Assembly: GCA_009746045.1 (NCBI GenBank) | Contig: RPFO01000065.1 | Location: 3,808,356-3,872,355 of the forward strand | Direction of reading: 5' to 3' | DNA from: Mesostigma viride | Taxonomy: Eukaryota > Streptophyta > Mesostigmatophyceae > Mesostigmatales > Mesostigmataceae | Length of the DNA: 64,000 nucleotides | Shown here: positions 1 to 50,435 of the stretch, piece by piece | Numbering within the stretch: the stretch's first letter is position 1 | Layout of the letters: each line of letters starts with the position of its first letter | Translations under genes and position numbers: made by a program | Notes under the pieces: model-generated | Database searches by the model: none | What the model was told of the DNA's origin: nothing | Seen by the model: the letters and a program-made list of their open reading frames with translations, nothing else

Positions 1-182
1 ATGACGAGCATTTAATTTGCATCTTGGAAATCTTTACGCTCACGAAGGAACAATGTGACGATGTTTTCAAGTTCGATCCTGGCCCGCCATGACGAATTAA
101 CTTTTTCTGCCTACTGCTGGCGACAAGGTCACCAAGCCCAACTGAGAATGGCTGCTTCAAGAACCGGAGGCGTACTTGAAAG

Positions 183-1372
183 TTGAAGGCAGTCATCATG
201 TGCAGCTTAGACCTGCGCTGCGACGCCCAGGAATTCACGTCCAGATTGGCTATGCTGGCCTCAGGAGCAGTCCAGCATGAGCGCAGATCGCGGGCAGCCA
301 CAGCAGCTGCAGCATCCTCGCATGCAGAGCGGCACCTCGATCCCCCTGCACGGACTCCATCCGAGCTGCAGTAGCAGAGCAGCTGGCGCCGATGGCTGAG
401 CAGCTCGCCGCCCTGAACGCGCCTGACGGCCCAAGTCAACACTCTCTCGGCCAACTAGGTCAACAACGTACCTAATTGAAGCCAGAGTCGCACTTAAAGC
501 TCCAGCCTCAGTTTACTACGCAACTAGAGCACATTGCCACCAAAGTAATTCCGAGGCCACAGCCACTGTGACCACCCGCCTCAATTAATTAACCAGGTGG
601 AAGGCCGAGTCGGCCAAGGCACCGTGAAACTTGAGGCAGTTGCTATCAAGGTAGACGCCCTGGCCACGCAGGTCCCCGGGATCGCCGAGCGAACGGCCAC
701 CAGCGCCGCCCAACCTGCTGGTAGGGCTAGCTAGCGATGACCCCTCGACTCGCGCCTCCTGGGCTGACCTGCTCAAGAGCCAGGACATATCAACCTCTAC
801 CACCACCGCTGGCCATCACCACCAAGCTCCAGGAGCTGGAAGACACGCGTCGCGAGGCCGCTGACCCCGACCGTCGCCACGGCCGGGTCATCCTCAGGCG
901 CTTCGACATGTATAGCCGGAGGATCGACCCCAGAAGTCTCTTCTCGACGAGCTGAAGAAACAACTCGTTGTTGGCGTGCATGGAGCTGCCAGGTGTGACA
1001 CTGCAGCGCGCCTACCGCGCCAGTGCCCCATCCACGGGACAAGGCTGGGCCCCCTCCACGTACAGTGGTCCTCACTCACCTTCAGCGACATCACAGCGCC
1101 CGAGACTGTTCGGTAATTCCTCTCTCGCCGCAAGAAGCTGGGGAACACCTCGATCCAGGTCGCTTGCATGACGACCATCTGACGCCATGCAGCCCAGCAG
1201 CAGCAACGCCGCGATCAGTAGCCCGACTATGTACATCCGCCACAAGACCAACCCCGAGAAGCCTCAATTAGTGTACTGCCGGCCGCGGGGCGGGGACCTT
1301 TATGTCAACAAGAAACTGTGGAAGCCCCGGCCCGGGCTCCCCCGGGATATAGCACTCAAGCTAGTTCAATGA
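183..1372 (+). pseudogene. decayed retroelement coding remnant (ORF1/gag-like)
   Basis: No intact gene. Several short stretches read as protein in shifting plus-strand frames. One at about 585-725 is Ala/Val-rich and coiled-coil-like. One at about 830-960 contains RVILRRFDMYSRR followed, after a frameshift near 935, by DELKKQLVVGVHG. A basic stretch lies near 1,240-1,370. Frameshifts and stops separate them, as expected of an old retrotransposon ORF1 or gag. I do not recognise the family and infer the class only from style and from other mobile debris next to it. It lies beyond the 3' end of ATM. Confidence 0.3.
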
Positions 1373-1440
1373 CAGTCTAGATGGGGGCCACAATCGATTA
1401 TGGGATAGCTTAGGCATTACAGCACTTGAAATGATATTAT

Positions 1441-1790
1441 AGCGCCCAGCGTTATAGTACCTTCAAGTAGCTCTGGCACCTCGTGGCCATCAGCTTGCGC
1501 CTTAGCCGACGTCTCAGTGAGCCCACATCACCTTTGTAGCATAAGCTATGCGTCAGCCTACCTGCCAGTGTGGTATATTGCACTGGTTGTATTGCACCCA
1601 CAGTGTTGCGCCCCGGCACCATGCTGTGGAGAGAGCGCTCTGTGGCCTGCCCACTTGCGGCAGTTCGAGAGAAGCTAGGGCACCCTCCCTCCTCGCTGTG
1701 TATATTGGGTTGAAGGTTCCTTTATTCTGTATTGGCACCCACCACGTGACGCAGTCACGCGCTTATTCATTAATGAGGAGCAAACGCTCC
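1441..1790 (+). repeat. dispersed repeat copy 1 (MITE/LTR-like)
   Basis: About 340 bp closely matching 23,589-23,915 in the same orientation. Shared landmarks are the CAGCGTTATAGTACCTTCAA start, a GCATAAGCTATGC palindrome-like segment and the right end GGTTCCTTTA...GACGCAGTCACG. The left terminal repeat seen in the 23.5 kb copy is missing here. A third, truncated and inverted copy lies at about 3,622-3,703. Short open frames inside it are artefacts of the repeat. Confidence 0.65.
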
Positions 1791-2395
1791 TCTACGCAAC
1801 GCAGCCTGCATGCCGGCGGCTGCGCTGAGCCCTGAACTGTCAGAATACGTCTGCAGCTCCGGCTGCAGCTTCGCCCTCAGGCCCGGAAGGCAGCGGTGCC
1901 ACTATAGTCATCAGGGACTGGTGGTTGCCCAGCAGCAGGCCCCTCCCGAGCTGGCTCGCCTCGCACTCGGCATCACCTGCGGCCCAAACGCAGCCGCCCG
2001 GCCTGCTGACAAACCTCGCCAATGTGGTGGGCCGAGGTCGACTTTGACGTCAACTCCTATATTATGGCTACTGTCCAGAACCGAAGACCGTCAGCCTTCA
2101 TATGGACGATGTGTTTATTGGCACGCACACCTCGCTTGTTGACCTGTGCACGCACCTCATCTTCCGCCAAAACAGAGGCCATATGCCAAATGACGTAGTA
2201 CGCTCCAATCTCTTGCATGCGTCACTAGCTGCCGACGATCTGCCACGCCTGACTCGCCCCCGGCTTCAGCGCCTCGCCTGGCCTCTGGTCCCTCCTCGGG
2301 CGTAACTTCCGAAGCCGAGAACTGGGCCCCGGCCCCTAGCTCCCACCGCCGCGACGGACACCATCGTTCGCCGGCCCTCCTTAATTAAGGAGGCC

Positions 2396-2713
2396 TTGGA
2401 GCAGCACGTGACTCCCCTCGCTGCAGATGTGGCAGCCATATGGGCAGCACGCTGGCTGCCGAGCTCCCCACCATCTCCACCGCCACCTCCACCCTCCTTG
2501 CCTCCATCTCGATCTACCGCCACCCCCGCCACTACCGACGCCATCACCGCCCAGCTCCGTGACATCGACCAGCGCCTCAAGTACAATGCCATCGCCATCG
2601 AGTGCGGCCTGCAAAACACTGCAGGCCTCACCGCCCAGGCGGTGAAGGAAATCACCGCCAAGCCAGCCCCCGCTGGCCCGCCAGGCGATGCTATAATGTC
2701 ATTGCGTTCGTGA
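2396..2713 (+). pseudogene. gag-like/coiled-coil ORF fragment
   Basis: A 105-codon open frame with a Pro/Ser-rich head (polyproline run) and a coiled-coil-like tail containing DAITAQLRDIDQRL, then GLTAQAVKEITAKPAPAG. The LTAQ and KPAPA words recur in an inverted fragment at 3,360-3,548, so both look like pieces of one mobile-element protein. No family can be named with confidence and no nucleic-acid-binding motif is visible. Confidence 0.3.
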
Positions 2714-3359
2714 GCTGTTACTGACAACTGAAATATCAGGGCTTATCACCGGATACTCAGCTGGGGCTGCGCAACGAAGAAATTTAATCAGGCAGGTGTG
2801 GTGTTCAAACCCCTATAAACCCGCAGGTCCGGAGGGGGCCGGTGGGGGGTTCGAACCACTTTTGGTGGTTGACATAGAGGTCCTGGCCCACCCCGCCAGT
2901 AAACAGCGGGCTTAGCGGCCTGGGTTAATTATCAGCCGACTGCCGGTGGCGGATCGAGGTAGTGGGCCCATAGGTCGTGGGCACCGCTGCTGCTGCTGCT
3001 GCATAGTCTGGCATGAGGTCGTCGTGCAACCCCCATTTGACCAGTGTCCTTGAGCAGCCAACGCTGCCTGAGAGCCAAAGCCCGTCTCCGCAGCTGCCCT
3101 TTCCGCTAGCTAGAGCGGACCCCAACTGGGAGAGGAGCACCGCGGCCAGTGGAGGGCCGGACTTCTCCCGACTTGGGGAGGCGGCAGCTCTCCATGGCGA
3201 CCTCGCCCTTGAGCCCAAACAGAGGTAGGAATTCGGCATTCAGAGCATGCATGCGATTCGGCAATTGAGGGAGCGGGCCATCTCGCCAGGGTTAATATTG
3301 TAGTTCGATCCGGACGATGAGGCGGGTGCATGCCGGCCGTGCGCTTGACCCGGTCGGTA

Positions 3360-3548
3360 TTATCGCGTGAATTCCTCCACTGCTTGCTGCGCTGCTCCAG
3401 TTAATTTTCCCTTGATGGCGGGGGTGGTTGAGGTGGTGTGTTTTTTTAGCATGGTGGCCGCCCAGTTTTGGGCCGTGAGATCGACGGCATTGCCGGCTGC
3501 AGAGCCAGCAGCAGGTGCTGGCTTTTCAGCAATGTCTTGGCATTCCAT
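3360..3548 (-). pseudogene. gag-like fragment, inverted relative to 2,396-2,713
   Basis: A 62-codon minus-strand open frame containing EKPAPAAGSAAGNAVDLTAQ, echoing the KPAPA and LTAQ words of the neighbouring plus-strand fragment. It lies beside an AT-rich tract (about 3,550-3,620) and the truncated dispersed repeat. Probably debris of the same retroelement family; function not inferable. Confidence 0.25.
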
Positions 3549-3621
3549 TCAATAATAACAATGGATCTTCAATAATTTTCAATAGCTGATATTCAATAAT
3601 AATAATAAATTAATTAAAAGC

Positions 3622-3703
3622 ACGTAGACTGCGTCATGTGGGTACCAATAAAGGAACCTTCAAGGTCCCTATACACAACGAGAAGGAGGGAGGGCGCCCT
3701 AGC
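3622..3703 (-). repeat. dispersed repeat, truncated inverted copy
   Basis: The reverse complement of this stretch matches the right end of the repeat at 23,817-23,905, including the terminal CACGTAGACTGCGTCATGTG-type sequence. Only the end of the element remains. AT-rich sequence borders it on the left. Confidence 0.6.
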
Positions 3704-4015
3704 TGATATAAGCAGCTGATTTATCCTGCACATGATCGAGAAAGATACACATGAACAGCCAGGGTGACGTGCACATTGATTTCCTACTTCAAAAGCAGCT
3801 AGCTAAATAGGGCTGAATCGCTGTTGTGCTGTTATTATTTAATCAAGAAAGCTTCATCTATCTTGGTTTCTACAATTCGGCACGGGAACAGTGGGGTTGA
3901 TCACCTGCCAACTTTGGAACACACGAGTGCCCATCGAAGAGGCGCAGTGGTATAGGCTGGCAAATGGTACACCGGCTAGCTACTAAGAGCCCCTGGTGCG
4001 CAAGAAGATGTCAGA

Positions 4016-43075
<39,060 letters not shown>

Positions 43076-43913
43076 TCTTTGATGGTACGAGCTTGTGAAG
43101 TACTACTAGTGCTCAGGTTACTATGGCCATAATGGGCTTATAATGGTCGCAAATTCGCTGGGCACGGCCATCGATGGTTCCAATGGCATGCTGCTGGATG
43201 AAAAACTCTGCTTACTTAACAATTACATGCCAATGCTAAACACTTTGAATTCTAGACGGGATGAAAGGACGACAGTAGCGCCATATTGAACCCTGGTGCA
43301 AAATGCTCTGTGGCGACCAGCTTTGAAGTTTCGAATATACACATCAATTATGCCGTAGTTAGCCAATTCGTGCTTCTGGCATTGCTGCAAAAAGCTTCGA
43401 ACACCTCCTTTATGGCGGCAGCTTGACAGTGTGTCCGACTCAGTGCGGTTTCCATAGCTTTGCGTCGTGTCGAGACAACTCTGCAGTAAGGCAAAATTGC
43501 CACAGTAAAAAAACAGCTCAACAATATCTGCGGAAATGCTGCGATCCGCCACGATTTTGGCGCCATTAGCAAAGTGAACTGAGGGTCACCCTGGGTCAGG
43601 TAGTCAGGTAGAACCGGCCTTGACTGTCAAGCGGCGCCAAATCCCCCTTCCCCTGGTCATGTCGCCGCCGCGTGGCTGCAGCAACCGCGGACGCGACGCC
43701 AGCTCGGACGAGGCCATGCCGGCCCATGCGGGTTGCCAGTTGCCACACTCGAGGACTTGAGACGGAGGGGCAACACGAAATCGCCATACTTGAGACGCCT
43801 CTCGTCGGCATTGCGCGCGTTGGGGAGCTAAGAAGCGTGCTGGCGGCTTTGATTTTGTCCAGAGACGGGGCGGATGGAACTGTGCTAGACTGCTCTCGGC
43901 AGAACCCGGCTGC
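43076..43913. promoter_or_regulatory. ATM / guanylate kinase divergent intergenic region (candidate bidirectional promoter)
   Basis: 838 bp separate the two divergent start codons. I see no convincing gene, tRNA or repeat inside. The half nearer guanylate kinase is GC-rich with many CpG steps (about 43,620-43,760). The half nearer ATM is closer to AT-balanced. No TATA box is obvious. Promoter function is inferred from position only. Confidence 0.45.
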
Positions 43914-46900
43914 ATGGCAGGAGCGGCTAAATATGCAATTGACGCTGTAGCTTCAGCAATCGATCTCACATTTTTGGCAACTCGAGCCGCTCAATCCTAC
44001 GCCCGCATTCCCGCTGTGAGGTCAGCTAAGCGTGCGGCTGCATCACTTTCTACCAAGCGAAGATGTTCAACATTTATTGGTGATGCCAATTCCACAGGTA
44101 GAGGCCACGCATTGCCACAGCTCGAATTATGCAGGCCCGTGACTCGAGGCATTTGCGCTTGTCAAGCAGTTGAAGGCTTCGGGGGATCCCGTCAGCTAGA
44201 TAATACACGAGGCTCGAGAGTAGCGTGCGAAGCTGTTCTGCCTGCTTCACCAGCGGAGACATTGTGCGACACTTTCAGGAATATTCTTACCAAAGGTACG
44301 TCGAGGAGAATTGAGCCATTTTACATACATCGCACAACGGTTATGACTACCAATAGATGAAACGGCTAAGAGCTAAACAGGACGGTGCATGGTGCCATTT
44401 TCTCGCTGTGATGCTCGCTATTGATCGTTGATGTAGTTTGTTTTGCAATTTCTACAAGCAATTTGGAAGGGAAGTCCTTGGCGCGCAAACGGCAGCAGTC
44501 TATGATGTATACCTTACCTTTTGTACGGCTTGATCATCTTTTTCTAGCACGGTCTCACACTCTATTTGTGTCGAATCCCGGATATATATATCGGTGGCTT
44601 GCAGAGACCGGAGTTGTCAAGGAAATGGGCGACGTGAATGGCCTTGTTGCCCCCGCGGCAGATGTGGACCCCTACACAGTGCTGGAGAAGGAACTAGGGC
44701 CGTTCTCCAGGGAGCCGACCGTTCCCCCTGCTCATCCGCTCGTGATTGTCATCAGCGGACCGAGCGGCGTGGGGAAAGACGCCGTCATCAACCGGCTGAG
44801 GGTGAGTGGCCCGAGGGGTCTTGCGTGCCGTAGCGAAGGGGGGACATACACTGTATGTATGGTATTTGACTCTATCTGTCCGAGTAAATGCCGACCTAGT
44901 CCAACTTAGGGCAATTCAAGGGCATGCGAGGTGGTTGGGGCCCCAGCACATGCCCGCTGTGTGTGACGAGTCCTTTCTAATTGTTAGGAGTGTGGCCAAT
45001 GCTTTCTAGCCTTATTGAAAAGTATATACAATAAGCATTGAGAAATTAGTGCCCTGGTTGCGGGCAGGTCTATGTGCAGGCACGCACCCGCATTTGTGCA
45101 TGGGTCCATGCTGTGTGTGTGTGTGCGCGCGCGCTTTCGTGCGTCTGCCGTCGCACGCACGGCGCTGGGGCCTGCGCCCCTGCAAGCGGTGCTGTAGCCT
45201 GGGCTGGACATTGCTGCTTGCATCATCAAAGGGTTCGGCGAAGGAGTCGCTATCGTCCGTGTAGAGCTGTCCTCTCCGCGGAGGCCTGGATCTGGATGGG
45301 ACACCTCAGCACACGTATCAATGATGCACGTATGCTTTACGTATCAATATATGTATGTTTGCAGGTGGGTGGGTGGGTGGGTGGGTGGGTGGGTGGGTGG
45401 GTGTGCGTGCGTGTCAGCGACGCATGACAGGGCTTTGAACGTACGGTGCAGCGCTTGCTTGCTTGCATGGCGGTGGGAAATACGTGCCATGTCCCGGGTC
45501 GGTTTCTGACACCCCATTTTCTTCCCGTTCCTTTGTTTGCTGTCCCGTTGTGGCAATATGTTTGTGTCTGTGTGCGTGCACGTGTGTGCTTGTGTGTGCG
45601 TGCACGTACGCAGGAGACACGCCCCGACCTCCACTTTGTGGTCACCGCCACCTCACGCCCCATGCGCAAGGGCGAGGTGGACGGCAAGGACTACTTCTTC
45701 ATCACCAAGGAGAAGTTTGTGGGCCTCATCGAGTCTGGGGAGCTGCTCGAGCACGCGCTGGTCTACGGGGAGTTCAAGGTGAGGAGGGTATAATGACCAA
45801 CATAGTAACCAACAGCACAGTGGTCAGCGACTGGATAGCACGCGCTGGTCTACGGGGAGTTCAAGGTGAGGAGGGTATAATGACCAACATAGTAACCAAC
45901 AGCACAGTGGTCAGCGACTGGATAGCACGCGCTGGTCTACGGGGAGTTCAAGATGAGGAGGGTATAAAGACCAACATAGTAACCAACAGCACAGTGGTCA
46001 GCGACTGGATAGCACGCGCTGGTCTACGGGGAGTTCAAGGTGAGGAGGGTATAATGACCAACATAGTAACCAACAGCACAGTGGTCAGCGACTGGATAGC
46101 ACGCGCTGGTCTACGGGGAGTTCAAGGTGAGGAGGGTATAATGACCAACATAGTAACCAACAGCACAGTGGTCAGCGACTGGATAGCACGCGCTGGTCTA
46201 CGGGGAGTTCAAGGTGAGGAGGGCGGGTGAGATACGGGTAGAGTGACCCACACAGCACAGTGGCCAGCGGCTGAAGGATGTGCTCGTATACGGAGTGAGG
46301 GGAGGTGTAGCGACCCATGGTATAGTGACCACTGGGTGAGTCACATGCTCATGGTATAGCGACCACTGGGTGAGTCACACGCTGGACAACGGGGACTTGA
46401 CGGTGAGGGGAGGGAGAAAGGTAGTTGGATATAACAAGCAATGGTATAGTGACCAGTGGTATGGAGCACGCACACACAGGGAAGAAATCCAAGCAAGGAG
46501 GGTTGCGGGATTTGGGGTTGTATTTTGCGCATCATGATATAGTTTAGTTATTACTTGTGAAAATATGTTGTTTGTACAGTGATCACCTTGTTCTGGCGGA
46601 TATAATCCTCTCTGCCTGTCTCCGTCATGTGTGCGGGCGTCTGTGGCTCTTAGCTTTCCTGTCTGTGAACGTAACACACCCTGCTGAATCAATAGCACGT
46701 AGAACTCGCTTGTATTGAATAATAAATCCCTTGTTTTCATGCCCCCCCCCCCCCCCTCCCTTTTATTCTCTCCCTCCTTTTCCTACCCCCCTGCAGGGCA
46801 TCCCCAAGCAGCAGGTGCGCGAGGCGCTGCGCGCGGGCACGGACGTGGTCCTGCGCATCGACGTGCAAGGGGCGGCCACGGTCCGCTCCATGTCCAAGAA

Positions 46901-47150
46901 CGTGCTCTTCATCTTCCTCGCGGCCGAGAGCGAGCAGGTGCTCATCTCTCGCCTCGTCGACCGCAAGACCGAGCCGGTCGACAAGCTGCGCACGCGCATC
47001 CAGACCGCGCGGCAGGAGATGCGCTGCATGGCCGACTTTGACTACGTGCTCGTCAACGAGGACGGCCAGCTGGACGCCACCGTGGCCAAGCTCAGCGCGA
47101 TCATCGAGGCCGAGAAGGCGCGCGTGGGGAGGCAGCCGGTGGCGCTGTGA
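43914..47150 (+). CDS. guanylate kinase, probably organelle-targeted (4 exons, 299 aa)
   Basis: Phosphorylates GMP with ATP to GDP. Exons: 43914-44097, 44605-44801, 45614-45778, 46797-47150 (900 nt including TGA). The P-loop [12 protein letters not shown] lies near residues 112-123, the GMP-binding signature [15 protein letters not shown] in exon 3, then [15 protein letters not shown] across the last splice and DIQGAATVR-type (here [11 protein letters not shown]) in exon 4. It is closest to plant plastid/mitochondrial guanylate kinases ([18 protein letters not shown]). Exon 1 is inferred: its Ala/Arg/Ser-rich sequence ([14 protein letters not shown]) looks like a transit peptide, and its GT donor joins exon 2 in phase. 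Alternatives are starts at 44,421 or 44,625. Exons 2-4 are secure. Confidence 0.9.
45362..45401 (+). repeat. (GGGT)n tract in guanylate kinase intron 2
   Basis: Ten GGTG units, the same motif as the large arrays at 48.2 and 62.0 kb. The rest of intron 2 holds GT-rich sequence but no gene. Confidence 0.95.
45751..46220 (+). repeat. 87-bp tandem repeat duplicating the exon 3 end and splice donor of guanylate kinase
   Basis: Six units start at 45751, 45838, 45925, 46012, 46099 and 46186 (the last partial). The first contains the true exon 3 end. Each later copy repeats the last 28 exonic bases ending GGGGAGTTCAAG and the donor GTGAGG (GATGAG at one copy), followed by 59 bp of intron. Decayed further copies follow to about 46,400. 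Use of a downstream donor would add codons that reach a TAA after V-R-R-V. The 87-bp period leaves a long spurious open frame. Confidence 0.97.
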
Positions 47151-48200
47151 GCGGTACTCGAAACGGAGGCAGCCACCAATGCTGTTATGATGCGGCTTGT
47201 GACGGGCCAAGTGGCCAGCATTAGCCGCTTGATCTCGGCAGCCAGCGTCGACTCTCTTAATGGGGTTGCCACCATGGATTGTTTGGAGTTCTCCCTTCCT
47301 CTGTCATCAGGAGGGGTCATGTTGCTCTTCCTGCTGCCTCTGGTGTCTCTCCGATGGGCGCAGGTCCGGTGATGGACCCAGCAGGTGAAGGGCGACGCCT
47401 GTGGGCGTCAATGGGACAGGCTGGGACACGCGTGTGGTGGCAGCCTTTCTAGCTGCTTTGGCCGAGCTTTGGGGACGAAACAGGTGCTGATGTACATGGG
47501 CTGCTAGGGAGGGACGAAAGCAGTGATGCAGTGTGGTGGGGAGCAATAATAGCAGTGATGTAGAGCGACATCACCGGGAGCAGAGAAGAAGCTGGGAATG
47601 CTGTCTGAAACATCTTCTAATTTGTTCAGGATTATGCAGAGTTTGGGACAAGCTTCTATTTTGGTTTTTCAGCCCCGAATGCATTTTCTTAGTTTTTGTC
47701 CCAGGTGCAGTTTGGTAGTTCCCTCCTGGCTGCACCGGGTGGGCATCGCTACAGTTGGTTCTCCGTGAGCACCAGCTGTGCTTGTTGAAGTTTGTAGGCC
47801 TGCTTTTTGTCGGTTTTTACCTGGTCATTGCTGTTATGTCCTCGCAGTCAGGCTACCACATATAAGAATTTTTATATCAACGTTTTCATTTTCCCCTTTT
47901 GTTTTACGTGCCTCTTTCGATCGCATCATGTATCAACTTGGTATCATGTATCAAAGAGACAACCAGCGCAGGCCAGAAGTCTGGATCGAGGAATTCGGAC
48001 CATGGATATATTATTAAAAAAAAAAAAAAGAATGTCTCAGTTGCCAGGGTGGATCGAATGTAGGATGACGAGGGGTGCCCCATCAGCCATTTTGCTCGTT
48101 TTGGTGTCGTCCCAGTTGTCCCGCTTTAATTTGGACGGGAAGGAGCCTGTTATAATTAATTAACTCGTGCTCCCGTCGGGGAGTCACGGAGCATTAACCC
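47151..48200 (+). other. guanylate kinase 3' flank; no gene recognised
   Basis: About 1 kb of ordinary-complexity sequence, probably including the 3' untranslated region. From 47,348 onward it recurs at 61,195. It contains a 13-A run near 48,016 and the palindromic TATAATTAATTAACTCG stretch before the tetranucleotide array. I see no coding region or RNA gene. Confidence 0.6.
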
Positions 48201-49005
48201 CGATGGATGGATGGATGGATGGATGGATGGATGGATGGATGGATGGATGGATGGATGGATGGATGGATGGATGGATGGATGGATGGATGGATGGATGGGT
48301 GGGTGGGTGGGTGGGTGGGTGGGTGGGCCGGTGGGTGGGTGGGTGGGTGGGTGGGTGGGTGGGTGGGTGGGTGGGTGGGTGGGTGGGTGGGTGGGTGGGT
48401 GGGTGGGTGGGTGGGTGGGTGGGTGGGTGGGCCGGTGGGTGGGCCGGTGGGTGGGCCGGTGGGTGGGCCGGTGGGTGGGCCGGTGGGTGGGCCGGTGGGT
48501 GGGCCGGTGGGTGGGCCGGTGGGTGGGCCGGTGGGTGGGCCGGTGGGTGGGCCGGTGGGTGGGCCGGTGGGTGGGCCGGTGGGTGGGCCGGTGGGTGGGT
48601 GGTGGGTGGGTGGGTGGGTGGGTGGGTGGGTGGGTGGTGGGTGGGTGGGTGGGTGGGTGGGTGGGTGGGTGGTGGGTGGGTGGGTGGGTGGGTGGGTGGG
48701 TGGGTGGGTGGGTGGGTGGGTGGGTGGGTGGGTGGGTGGGTGGGTGGGTGGGTGGGTGGGTGGGTGGGTGGGTGGGTGGGTGGACCGTGGGTGGGTGGGT
48801 GGGTGGGTGGGTGGGTGGGTGGGTGGGTGGGTGGGTGGGTGGGTGGGTGGGTGGGTGGGTGGGTGGGTGGGTGGGTGGGTGGGTGGGTGGGTGGGTGGGT
48901 GGGTGGGTGGGTGGGTGGGTGGGTGGGTGGGTGGGTGGGTGGGTGGGTGGGTGGGTGGGTGGGTGGGTGGGTGGGTGGGTGGGTGGGTGGGTGGGTGGGT
49001 GGGTG
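48201..49005 (+). repeat. (GGAT)n then (GGGT)n tetranucleotide array, copy 1
   Basis: About 24 GATG units, then about 700 bp of GGGT units. A block of about 14 twelve-base units GGCCGGTGGGTG lies at about 48,428-48,600, and single-base slips (GGTGGTGGG) and one GGACCGTGGG interrupt it. All frames are open on both strands, giving spurious Gly-Trp-Val-Gly or His-Pro-Pro-Thr repeats. The G-rich strand is coding-strand side of guanylate kinase. Confidence 0.98.
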
Positions 49006-50435
49006 CCCGCAATCCTACCGGTCTATTCTATCTAGGTACAAGACAATCCTACTCTATTAAGTTAGGCAACTAGTTATGCCTAGACGCATGGTGATCCACT
49101 ACCGATTAATTAACTCGCGTTATTTCATAACGCAATTTTTTGCGTTGTGAGGTTATAACGCAAAAAATTGCGTTGTTAACATGGGGTTCAAACAACTATT
49201 TCCCAATAGTTTCCGGGTCAAAGTAGTAGTTTCCAAAGAAGTTTACAACCCTAAGATCCTGTAAAAAAATACCTAGGGGCATCGGACAAGAATGCCAGAA
49301 GAACTAACAAGATGTACACCACCAAAGTTAGGGTACTTCATGAGGACGACGACGGCGATGGCGGACAGATCATGTGCGTATTTTCAACCGTAGTACGCAA
49401 TTATCGCGTGCCCGCGACCTACGGAAGTGACATCGTGGCTTTATTTTCGATAATTTCGAGGCCTGATATGTTATGGCTGGTTAGATGCGCAGGTTTGGGA
49501 TCTGTATAGGGCTTTCATGGCCTTGTTCTGGCGCTAAGAGCTCGTATCGACCTCCAGGGCCAAGTAGATATCTGCCGGCATTTTACTTCCACTATTATCA
49601 ACGGACTTCTAATTTATATTTGCTGAAATGATATCGTAAGTCAATGTGTGGGGTAAATCGCAAGGATCGTGCTGCTCGGATCAACAATGTGGGAACGGCG
49701 TCAGGTCTGTTCGCCGGTGGGTTGCGCCTGCACGGGGCAGAGCGGAGATCGCTTGCCAACTGTGGGTCTATGACGTGGAACTTAGTGCCACAGCGTGTCA
49801 CATACTCAGTTACGTCTAATCCATCTGTTTCTCGTCTTGTTCTTGCAGCAACGCTTCCTTCTCTGGCCACCTTTGTGGGAAGAAGCACGCTCAGGTCACA
49901 CGTTTTAGAGCTGCTGTCAGTCTGGTGCAGGCAAGCAACTGTTGTCTAGTTACACGTGGGAAATAGCTTTTTTACATGAAGTGCTTTTGTTTCTATGCCC
50001 ATTTCCCACCATAAAGGGGCGTTTCTGTGCAAGGTTTGCGCCATATTGATTATTCTTCTCGGTATGCACGGTGCGCAGATTGCCACCAAATGTTACCATT
50101 TCTTTTGCCAATAGCTTACCACCATAGGGGTAAGAAATAGCTGGCAGTGCACGTTCTGGTTTACACCAATGCTTTTGTGCTTTCCGTGCATGTTTTTTTA
50201 ACACAGAAAATGCCTTCCCCGTGTGTGCCTTCCTTGCGTCTCTAAGCCTATACCACCCCCAACCTTTTGCTTGTCCATGCACATATCATACTGCATATAT
50301 ATTAAAAATATAATTACTTACAGCAGAGTGAAATCACTCAAACCAAAGCAAACGCCCAGCTATAAACCTATATACAGAGCCATGTCAAAGCTCTATACTA
50401 CGATAAGACCAATGGAAACGCCTAACGGGAGGAAC
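49006..50435. other. non-coding stretch with local inverted repeat; no gene recognised
   Basis: 49,129-49,174 is a foldback: AACGCAATTTTTTGCGTT and its reverse complement separated by 10 bp. It forms the left end of a candidate element ending at 51,572. Short open frames (for example 49,312-49,509) have no recognisable features. Sequence to 50,161 recurs at 62,860-64,000. Confidence 0.5.

Noticed and set aside
2840-2870. GGGTTCGAACC-type T-arm as a tRNA
   Set aside because: No acceptor or anticodon stem can be drawn around it.
45463-46230. 255-codon frame with 29-residue repeats
   Set aside because: Out of frame with guanylate kinase and created by the 87-bp intron repeat.
48167-49073. Gly/Trp/Val or His/Pro/Thr repeat proteins of nearly 300 residues
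   Set aside because: Direct product of GGGT tetranucleotides; all frames are open.
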